A stretch of DNA of 10,982 nucleotides, from positions 1-10,982 of the forward strand of contig JAFUKK010000049.1 of assembly GCA_017473665.1 (NCBI GenBank), given 5' to 3'. Under the pieces are notes generated by a model. It did not search any database and was not told the DNA's origin. It was given only the letters and a program-made list of their open reading frames with translations. The stretch is from Lachnospiraceae bacterium (GTDB lineage Bacteria; Bacillota; Clostridia; Lachnospirales; Lachnospiraceae). A program made the position numbers and the translations under genes. Below are positions 1-5,229 of the stretch, in pieces (position 1 is the first letter of the stretch; every line of letters begins with the position of its first letter).

Positions 1-157
1 AAATACACTCCCGAAACTGCATCAATAACAATTCCCGATTTTGCTGAATATTTCGTTTCATTTGTTGACGCAGAAACAGATATCCCGGTAACAACATGGG
101 CACCAATGCCCAAACACTCCGGTAAAAAAGAAAGGCCAATAATACTGACACTATCAT
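1..157 (-). CDS. tadB: TadB-like type II secretion system F-domain protein, N-terminal part (runs off left edge)
   Basis: This is an open reading frame of about 52 codons that continues past the window edge. Seen: a hydrophobic stretch (MIVSVLLAFLFYRSVWALV) leads into a second apolar run (PMLLPGYLFL), then a basic helix (RQQMKRNIQQNRELL) and LMQFRECI. Known: TadB inner-membrane proteins of the Tad pilus platform begin with a membrane segment containing an FYxS-like motif, followed by a basic helix and a QF(K/R)-x-(A/C) sequence. It lies just after the TadA ATPase gene, the normal tadA-tadB order. The ATG at 155-157 is taken as the start, but no good ribosome site precedes it. The frame stays open upstream into the end of tadA, with a TTG at 167-169 as an alternative start, so the N-terminus may be longer. 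The family call is inferred from a short fragment plus context. Confidence 0.7.
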   Translation of the reverse strand, partial: MIVSVLLAFLFYRSVWALVPMLLPGYLFLRQQMKRNIQQNRELLLMQFRECI

Positions 158-197
158 ACTTTTAGACAAAGCCAGACACCATCCTGCCCTGCCCCAA

Positions 198-1418
198 TTA
201 ACCCGACGATAATCCGGCCGCCTGCAGCTTTTGCATACTACGGAGTCGTTCCACGGGCACCAAATTCCCCACCACTTTCTGATTCTCCTCGCATTGTTCT
301 TCAAACAGGAACAAAGGATGCCACCGTATCTCCCCATTACCAAATCCTTCTACCTCCACAATCTCTGTGACCCTTCTGCTTCGATCCCGCAGGCGGCTCA
401 AATGAACAATAATATCCACACCAGCTGCAATCTGCTGCTTAATAGCTGTCAAAGGCAGGTCCATCCCCATCAAAACCATGTTTTCCAAACGGGCCAGCAA
501 GTCCGCCGCACTATTGGCATGGGCCGTAGACATACTGCCGTCATGGCCGGTATTCAGGCACTGCAGTAAATCAAAGGCCTCCCCACCCCGAACCTCGCCG
601 ACAATAATGCGGTCCGGCCTCATTCGCAAGGAAGTACGTATCAATTGCCGTATATCGATTTCTTCGCAGTCCTCCCCATTACTTACCCGTGTCTCCAGGC
701 GTACCAGATTGGTACACCCCAACAACTGCAGCTCTGCACTATCCTCAATAGTAATGACCCGCGCATCAGCAGGAATAAACTCAGACAACGCATTTAAAAA
801 AGTAGTCTTACCACTACCCGTACCTCCACTGACCACAATGTTATAACCAGCCTGTACCAATCGCTGCAACAGCTCCACCGCCTCATAGGAAATAGCATGC
901 AATTCCACCAAGCGTCCCATGGTAATGGGCTCTCTCGGAAACCGGCGTATGGTCACAATAGGGCCATTTAATGCCACCGGGTCCATAACCACATTCACTC
1001 TTGCTCCATCAGGCAATCTGGCATCCACCACCGGATGAGCTGCATTTACAGTGCGATTACATCCTGCTACTATCTGCTGAATCACCGCCTGCAACCGCTC
1101 CGGGGAATCAAAATGCACATCCAGCAGCTTCAATTGACCGTTTTTTTCTACAAATATTTGCTCCGGACCGTTAATCATAATCTCCGTAACATCTGAATCC
1201 TCCACGAAAATCTGCAAAATATCCAATCGTCTCAAGGAATCAAATATTTCCTTTTGTAATCTTCTACGCTGCGCCACCGGCCAGACAGTCAGTTCCTGTT
1301 CCCGTAATAGCTCCTCATCAATAACATCCTCTACCTCCCCATCTGTCACATCCCGCACATATCCCAGCCGCTCCTGTACCCGGCTACTAAGACGTCTTTT
1401 CATCTCCCCGTAATCCAT
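198..1418 (-). CDS. tadA: Tad pilus assembly secretion ATPase, TadA/CpaF family
   Basis: This 406-residue hexameric type II/IV secretion ATPase should power Flp-pilus assembly and secretion at the inner face of the membrane. Seen: an N-terminal helical region (about 1-60), the linker and N-domain with EIMINGPEQIFVEKNG (79-94), an Arg-rich segment (TIRRF, 156-160), Walker A GGTGSGKTT at 198-206 with K204, an Asp-box-like ITIEDSAELQL (222-232), Walker B RIIVGEVRGGEA at 270-281 and a His box HDGSMSTAHAN at 292-302. All catalytic motifs are intact and the length is normal for the family. The start is supported by AAAGGAG six bases upstream of the ATG, lying over the stop region of tadZ. The TAG of tadZ is three bases before this ATG, so the two are in one operon and probably coupled in translation. 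The stop is followed at once by the tadB frame. Confidence 0.95.
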   Translation of the reverse strand: MDYGEMKRRLSSRVQERLGYVRDVTDGEVEDVIDEELLREQELTVWPVAQRRRLQKEIFDSLRRLDILQIFVEDSDVTEIMINGPEQIFVEKNGQLKLLDVHFDSPERLQAVIQQIVAGCNRTVNAAHPVVDARLPDGARVNVVMDPVALNGPIVTIRRFPREPITMGRLVELHAISYEAVELLQRLVQAGYNIVVSGGTGSGKTTFLNALSEFIPADARVITIEDSAELQLLGCTNLVRLETRVSNGEDCEEIDIRQLIRTSLRMRPDRIIVGEVRGGEAFDLLQCLNTGHDGSMSTAHANSAADLLARLENMVLMGMDLPLTAIKQQIAAGVDIIVHLSRLRDRSRRVTEIVEVEGFGNGEIRWHPLFLFEEQCEENQKVVGNLVPVERLRSMQKLQAAGLSSG

Positions 1419-1421
1419 TAA

Positions 1422-2423
1422 CTACTCCTTTCCCACCAGTTCCTCTACCAATTCTTGTATGTAGCAGGTCAACGCTCCTGTACCCTCTTCCCCAAAAGAG
1501 CCGGGCACTACCGGTAACTGAGGCAGTCCTATAAAACGTGTTTTTTCCAGTATATCCTCATAGTGATACAACTCCAGTTGCTGACGATAACGCCTCTCTT
1601 TGGCTCGGGCCATAGGCTCCTTACGGGAAATGGTCAGTACCCGGGTACAATACCTCAGAATCTCAAGTAGTCCCTGCACGCTTTCAGACAAATCCAGCAC
1701 TACATATTCGTACCCACATTCCTTTTCCAGACGCTCCAGCAAACGCAACCATTCCTGAGAGGTGATCCTTGACAGATTATCTCCCGCTTTCATTGCAGGA
1801 ATATAATCTAATGTTCCTATGCGTCGCAGCATGGATTCCAGTCGCAACCGAAAGACTTCTCCGTCCTGTTTTAAAAAGTAAAGTAAATCTGCCAAGTCAT
1901 GGTCTCCCGCCTCTGAATTCTCTCCCAGGTATTCCAGATTCAAATAAAGAGTCCTCCCCCGCTCCGCCAAAGCCTGGCTCAAGGCACCGGCCATCGTAGT
2001 CTGCAGGCATCTATGTACCGGCGAATAAAACCCGATGACCCGGGTACCCCCGCATACCCTCCGGCCCCAAGCCACCTTTCCTTCCTGCTGTGCATACAAC
2101 TCCAACAACTGTCCCGTTACCCGGTCTGCGCTTTGATATTTCGAAATATGAGGATATTCCGCCAATCCCTCCTGATTGCACTCATCCAATATCACCATAC
2201 ACACACCGGATAACAGGGATAACCTGTCCTCCCAGGCACTTTCCGCTAATAGCACAATGTCTCCCCCGGTTTTTGCCCGGGTCTTCTCCTGCCGTAACAA
2301 CTCCTCGGCGGAAGTATACACGCACACCTTCCATTGAATCCCCTTTTGTTTTAAAAGGTATTCCGCCAGCATTTGTGCATAATCCTCCTCCCGGTCGCAT
2401 AATAGCAGTGTCAAATCCTTCAA
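1422..2423 (-). CDS. tadZ: TadZ/CpaE-like pilus localisation protein with degenerate P-loop
   Basis: This protein of 333 residues is translated from a TTG start at 2421-2423. An upstream in-frame start would give 367 residues, but only the TTG has a full AGGAGG (2430-2435) six bases away, and its TTGA overlaps the TGA of tadV. Seen: the N-terminal 110 residues look like an atypical receiver domain (LTLLLCDREEDYAQML; later VCMVILDE). A ParA/MinD-like domain follows from about residue 129 (RVIGFYSPV), with LYLNLEYLG and YEYVVLDLSESVQGLLE in the places of the switch and Walker B strands. The P-loop region reads SPVHRCLQTTMAG (about 135-147), so the glycines and the Walker lysine are absent. Known: TadZ/CpaE proteins place the Tad machine at the cell pole and pair a receiver-like domain with an atypical ATPase domain. 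The family call rests on fold pattern plus position between tadV and tadA; overall similarity is modest. Confidence 0.8.
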   Translation of the reverse strand: MKDLTLLLCDREEDYAQMLAEYLLKQKGIQWKVCVYTSAEELLRQEKTRAKTGGDIVLLAESAWEDRLSLLSGVCMVILDECNQEGLAEYPHISKYQSADRVTGQLLELYAQQEGKVAWGRRVCGGTRVIGFYSPVHRCLQTTMAGALSQALAERGRTLYLNLEYLGENSEAGDHDLADLLYFLKQDGEVFRLRLESMLRRIGTLDYIPAMKAGDNLSRITSQEWLRLLERLEKECGYEYVVLDLSESVQGLLEILRYCTRVLTISRKEPMARAKERRYRQQLELYHYEDILEKTRFIGLPQLPVVPGSFGEEGTGALTCYIQELVEELVGKE

Positions 2424-2923
2424 TACACACCTCCTAAATGCAAGAGCAGGCCAAGGAACACAGGACCGGACATACAAATACCCACTCTGCCTAATTCTCT
2501 TTGGTCGTTCACATATAGAAACCACCTGCCACTACGACACACTTCCGTCACATAGGACACAAAATATCGCAGTCTCTCCATAGTCATATGATTGCGTACC
2601 AGTTTAAAAATGGAAAATATTGCTGCGAACAGCAGCATAGAAAAAAGAAAAGAAATAATATACTCCCTCTGTAGAAATCCACAGCATAGTGCAATGAGCT
2701 TAATATCTCCGGCTCCCACACTACCGATGCGGTACAAAGGAAAGGTCAGGACCAGCAATACCGCGCCCTGCAAAAGCAGTCCCACTACCCCCATCCAGGA
2801 ATCCTCCCGGAACCGGTAGCAGATGCTCCAGGCCAGCATCAATGCCAGTAGCCTGTTGGGTATCCGGCCGCTATAATAATCCCAAATCGCGCCAAACCCC
2901 GACATCACGCAAAATGTCAACAA
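2420..2923 (-). CDS. tadV: A24-family prepilin peptidase of the Tad locus (TadV/CpaA)
   Basis: This 167-residue polytopic membrane aspartyl protease should cleave the leader of Flp-type prepilins and pseudopilins. Seen: the first catalytic motif WDYYSGRIPNR (14-24, Asp15) and the second, GAGDIKL (70-76, Asp73), surrounded by hydrophobic segments (about 24-36, 45-63, 74-81, 90-107 and near the C-terminus). The length fits the short TadV/CpaA type, which lacks the N-methylating zinc domain of PilD. The start is a TTG at 2921-2923, followed by a second TTG, with GGGGAG eight bases upstream. An ATG at 2929-2931 lies too close to that site and would make only four codons. It is the first gene after a strong promoter and overlaps tadZ by four bases (TTGA), so it heads the Tad operon. 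Confidence 0.93.
   Translation of the reverse strand: MLTFCVMSGFGAIWDYYSGRIPNRLLALMLAWSICYRFREDSWMGVVGLLLQGAVLLVLTFPLYRIGSVGAGDIKLIALCCGFLQREYIISFLFSMLLFAAIFSIFKLVRNHMTMERLRYFVSYVTEVCRSGRWFLYVNDQRELGRVGICMSGPVFLGLLLHLGGVY
2430..2435 (-). promoter_or_regulatory. Ribosome binding site fixing the tadZ TTG start
   Basis: A perfect AGGAGG sits six bases before the TTG at 2421-2423. A GTG closer to it reads GTG-TAT-TGA, which is the end of tadV, so that frame cannot start a protein. The TTG is therefore the best tadZ start. Confidence 0.8.
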
Positions 2924-2967
2924 TTAATCATCTCCCCTATCAAAATTCCCCATATTTCGATGCTTGC

Positions 2968-2996
2968 ATTATAGCTCTTGAACCAACCGTTGACAA
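2968..2996 (-). promoter_or_regulatory. Consensus sigma-A promoter of the Tad operon
   Basis: On the minus strand TTGTCA (2991-2996) is followed by exactly 17 bases and then a perfect TATAAT (2968-2973). Predicted initiation near 2961 gives a leader of roughly 38 bases to the tadV start. The match is close to ideal, suggesting vegetative expression of the pilus genes unless a repressor acts here. Confidence 0.85.
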
Positions 2997-3022
2997 GTCT
3001 TTATAAAAACTTTTTGATTTTT

Positions 3023-3217
3023 TTAAATCAGCTGATAAAATGAAAGCCCGTAAAGTGCCAGAAATCCGGGCAATCCCAGGACTCCGCAGGTCAATAATGT
3101 GATCATATTGACCCCCACATAGGTGGCCATTCCCTGACCTGCCAGTATCAGATTCAATGTAATGATTGCCACCCCGCCGGTCAGACAACGGAGCAAAAAT
3201 TTACCCAAGGATTCCAT
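3023..3217 (-). CDS. bofA: Pro-sigma-K processing inhibitor BofA family membrane protein
   Basis: This 64-residue hydrophobic protein has two predicted membrane segments (about 12-29 and 38-58). Seen: GGVAIITLNLIL (14-25) and the C-terminal block GVNMITLLTCGVLGLPGFLAL (split as 35-45 GVNMITLLTCG and 46-55 VLGLPGFLAL), which fits the BofA pattern of an N-x-(I/L)-T motif followed by (I/L)LG(I/L)PG. Known: in Bacillus, BofA holds the SpoIVFB protease inactive in the mother cell until pro-sigma-K processing. Clostridia carry short BofA homologues whose role is less clear. GGAG lies six bases before the ATG, and a sigma-E-like promoter lies directly upstream. A second frame over this region (about 2940-3188) lacks family features and is not coding. 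The sporulation role is inferred from family and promoter. Confidence 0.87.
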   Translation of the reverse strand: MESLGKFLLRCLTGGVAIITLNLILAGQGMATYVGVNMITLLTCGVLGLPGFLALYGLSFYQLI

Positions 3218-3239
3218 ATCCTACTCCAGGTTTTTTTAC

Positions 3240-3266
3240 ACTGTATGTCCTTTGATACTTGTTTAT
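3240..3266 (-). promoter_or_regulatory. Sigma-E-type sporulation promoter for bofA
   Basis: On the minus strand an ATA (3264-3266) is followed by 16 bases and CATACAGT (3240-3247). That matches the Bacillus mother-cell sigma-E pattern of an ATA-centred -35 and a CATACAnT -10. Predicted initiation near 3233 gives a leader of about 16 bases containing the bofA ribosome site. No convincing sigma-A promoter was found for this gene. Confidence 0.55.
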
Positions 3267-3307
3267 GTCACTTTTTTCATCCGTTGGTATATTTTGTATT
3301 TTTGATG

Positions 3308-3329
3308 CCTATACTAATACCAGTATAGG
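3308..3329. repeat. Perfect 8-bp inverted repeat in the divergent bofA/DUF2508 spacer
   Basis: CCTATACT (3308-3315), a six-base spacer and AGTATAGG (3322-3329) form a perfect dyad 18 bases upstream of the DUF2508 start. TATACT is present on both strands and resembles a sigma-A -10 box, though no good -35 lies 16-18 bases away on either side. It could be an operator or a hairpin in the DUF2508 leader. The rest of the spacer (3218-3347) is A/T-rich and holds the bofA promoter. Confidence 0.6.
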
Positions 3330-3347
3330 AAACGAAAGGAGTAGCCT

Positions 3348-3644
3348 ATGAAATCGATTACTCATCATAAATACAATACATCCCAGCTGACCCAGGAGGA
3401 TTTCACCCCTGTGTCCATAATGGACTCCATAGAAAAAACCCGCCAGGCTCTGGAATTTGCCTATGCGGGTTTTGATAACGCCACTGATGCCGATATGATC
3501 GACAGCTATATCTATGAAATTATTGCTTTGCAAAAGCGGCATGCCCACCTGGTATCTCTGGCTGTTGCCGAGAAGCAACCGGAGGAACCTGTATCATACA
3601 CACATTCCCCGATTCGAACCCTGGTCAGCCATGTTTTCGGTTAG
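3348..3644 (+). CDS. YaaL-like DUF2508 family protein
   Basis: This small soluble protein of 98 residues is the only plus-strand gene seen. The central part (about 25-72) carries IEKTRQALEFAYAGF, then DADMIDSYIYEIIALQKRH, fitting the DUF2508/YaaL pattern of a helix, a D-x-(L/M)-I-D-x-x-IYE core and a final helix. The function of this family is not known. AAAGGAG precedes the ATG at a normal distance. In Bacillus, yaaL lies just upstream of bofA on the same strand; here the two are adjacent but divergent. The 3' end overlaps the end of the fliS-like gene tail to tail (3594-3644), and a terminator for that operon lies inside this gene on the other strand. The family assignment is from pattern and neighbourhood. 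Confidence 0.75.
   Translation: MKSITHHKYNTSQLTQEDFTPVSIMDSIEKTRQALEFAYAGFDNATDADMIDSYIYEIIALQKRHAHLVSLAVAEKQPEEPVSYTHSPIRTLVSHVFG
3433..3473 (-). terminator. Probable intrinsic terminator of the flagellin-fliS unit, inside the DUF2508 gene
   Basis: On the minus strand AAAACCCGC (3465-3473) pairs with GCGGGTTTT (3435-3443). Inside it AGGC/GCCT arms (3459-3462 with 3445-3448) pair across a small internal bulge, leaving a ten-base loop. The distal arm runs into six T in total (3433-3438). It lies about 120 bases after the fliS stop. The plus strand has only four T after the stem, so minus-strand termination is favoured. Confidence 0.6.
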
Positions 3645-4070
3645 GTCCTTGGGACCATAAGTAAGACCTGCATATACGGTCTGAGAGTTGTTCATTACCG
3701 GCCCGTTAGTATTTTGGGGAGCAATTTGGGCATAGGCCCTATGCAATGCCTCCATCATGCGATGTACCTGATCCAGTGATTCTGTATCTCCGGTACGCTC
3801 GCTATGGGCCAGTCTCTTCAGACTGTATATGTATAGTTGCATCAGCTCTCCCGCCGGCGCATGCTCCGGATGGAGGGACAGCATCAACTCATTGATGCAT
3901 CCCCGGGCCTTTCGAAAGGCCTCCTGGGTACATACCTCATCTCCACCACCCAACCACTGTTTTGCCTCGTCCAGATAGCACAACAGCATCTCGTAGAGAA
4001 TCACCACCAGCTCTGTCTCATTGGCTCTGGTAATACGGAAGGTAAATTCCTGCTTTTTTTCCTTGGTCAT
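3594..4070 (-). CDS. fliS: FliS-like flagellin export chaperone with C-terminal extension
   Basis: FliS binds the C-terminal part of flagellin in the cytosol and keeps it unpolymerised until export. Seen over about residues 11-116: FRITRANETELVVILYEMLL, matching the FliS N-terminal helix with its E-L-(I/V)-x-x-LY core; then FRKARGCINELMLSLHPEH, LMQLYIYSLKRLAHSE and LDQVHRMMEALHRAYAQI, the remaining helices of the bundle. At 158 residues it exceeds the usual 125-135. The extra tail (117-158) includes NNSQTVYAGLTYGPKDLTEN and ends in cysteine-valine. It starts 13 bases after the flagellin stop with an AAAGGG ribosome site, so it is co-transcribed with flagellin, as expected for a chaperone of that protein. 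The 3' end overlaps the convergent DUF2508 gene by 51 bases. Confidence 0.82.
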   Translation of the reverse strand: MTKEKKQEFTFRITRANETELVVILYEMLLCYLDEAKQWLGGGDEVCTQEAFRKARGCINELMLSLHPEHAPAGELMQLYIYSLKRLAHSERTGDTESLDQVHRMMEALHRAYAQIAPQNTNGPVMNNSQTVYAGLTYGPKDLTENMADQGSNRGMCV

Positions 4071-4083
4071 AGGCTACCCTTTC

Positions 4084-5229
4084 CTACTGTAACAGCTGTA
4101 ACACCTGAGAAGGTCTCTCATTGGCCTGGGCCAACATGGAGGTGCCTGCCTGGGTCAGTACCTGGTTGGTGGTATAGGTGGTCATCTCCTCTGCCATATC
4201 CACATCCATAATTCTGGAATATGCAGCAGTCATGTTGACGCTGGTTATATCCAAGCTATTGATTGTGGACTCCAGACGATTCTGGTATGCACCCAACTGG
4301 CTGCGTACTCCGGTCAGGAATTGAATCGCACCCTCAATCATGGGAACAGCCTTATTGGCATTTTCTTCTGTAGTCACATCCAAGTCCTCTATACCATAAT
4401 TTCTCAGAGACATATCCGGTATATTGATGGCTACAATCTGTCCTTCGTTGGAACCTATCTGCAAACGCATGGGACCGATACCGGTACAATCCACGGAAAG
4501 GGCATCACCGTTTGCCGTGCTATAGGTCACACTGGTATCTGCACCCAAATCTAACTGGTCTAAATCCAGCTTAATCTCAAAATTATCATTACCTTTCAGG
4601 GTCAACATATTATTCTCACAAGTGGCAGTAACACCATCCGGGAAATCTGCCCCCAGGGTAATATCCGTCAACAGGTAATCACCTGTCTCTTCTCCGTCCA
4701 CCACTTCCTTTTCCAGACTGAGGCTTTCAATATTATAGGTCTTGAAAGGCACATACTGGGTATAGGAATTGACCTTGATACCGATGTTATTGGTATAGCC
4801 CTTGAATGCAAATTCGCCATTCAAAAGCTTCTGTCCGTTAAACTCTGTAGACTTGGAAACACGGGTGATTTCTTCCTTTAGCTGAGTAATCTCATCCTGA
4901 ATGGTAGCACGGTCAGAATCGGACATGGTACCATTAGCCGCCTTAATTGCCAGTTCGTTCATTCTCTGCAACATATCGCTCACTTCCGTAAGCGCTCCAT
5001 CAGCAGTCTCCAATACGGAAATACCATCTCCCGCATTCTGGTTGGCAATCCCCACACCTTCAATCTGGGCATTCATTCTCTTGGCCATAGCCAGACCTGC
5101 CGGATTATCCTTGGCCCTGTTTATCTTCAAACCGGAGGACAATCTCTCCAGGGATTTGGCCAACAGATTGTCACTGTTGCTAAGTGCATTATTGGATATC
5201 ATTGCAGATACATTATAATTAATTCTCAT
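4084..5229 (-). CDS. hag: Flagellin
   Basis: This is the major filament subunit, 381 residues, exported through the flagellar type III apparatus. Seen: conserved N-terminal D0/D1 (about 1-145) with MRINYNVSAM, LERLSSGLKINRAKDNPAGL, NAGDGISVLETADGAL and LQRMNELAIKAANGT, followed by a variable insert (about 146-285) and conserved C-terminal D1/D0 (about 290-381) with RSQLGAYQNRLE and VLTQAGTSMLAQAN, ending in VLQLLQ. The size is on the short side, with a compact insert. The TLR5-contact segment of D1 (87-101) keeps the equivalent of the key Arg (R89). C204 and C248 in the insert are unusual for a flagellin. The start lies inside the end of the 987-codon gene, with GAGAGAGG just upstream, so it overlaps that gene by 11 bases. 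FliS follows. Confidence 0.97.
   Translation of the reverse strand: MRINYNVSAMISNNALSNSDNLLAKSLERLSSGLKINRAKDNPAGLAMAKRMNAQIEGVGIANQNAGDGISVLETADGALTEVSDMLQRMNELAIKAANGTMSDSDRATIQDEITQLKEEITRVSKSTEFNGQKLLNGEFAFKGYTNNIGIKVNSYTQYVPFKTYNIESLSLEKEVVDGEETGDYLLTDITLGADFPDGVTATCENNMLTLKGNDNFEIKLDLDQLDLGADTSVTYSTANGDALSVDCTGIGPMRLQIGSNEGQIVAINIPDMSLRNYGIEDLDVTTEENANKAVPMIEGAIQFLTGVRSQLGAYQNRLESTINSLDITSVNMTAAYSRIMDVDMAEEMTTYTTNQVLTQAGTSMLAQANERPSQVLQLLQ

Noticed and set aside
2182..2430. Minus-strand open frame of 82 codons inside tadZ
   Set aside because: It starts next to the tadZ ribosome site but is a shifted frame of a well-supported gene and has low-complexity, unstructured translation.
2998..3030. 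A/T-rich inverted repeat after bofA (GATTT/AAATC, AAAAAGTTTTT) as a terminator
   Set aside because: The stems are only five A/T-rich pairs without G/C and the T run is short. It is too weak to call.
2940..3188. Minus-strand open frame of 82 codons overlapping bofA
   Set aside because: It is a different frame over a clear BofA-family protein and the Tad promoter. Its translation has no family pattern and no good ribosome site.
3644..3656. GGTCC-TTG-GGACC hairpin at the DUF2508 stop as a terminator
   Set aside because: The stem is five pairs and no T run follows on the plus strand.
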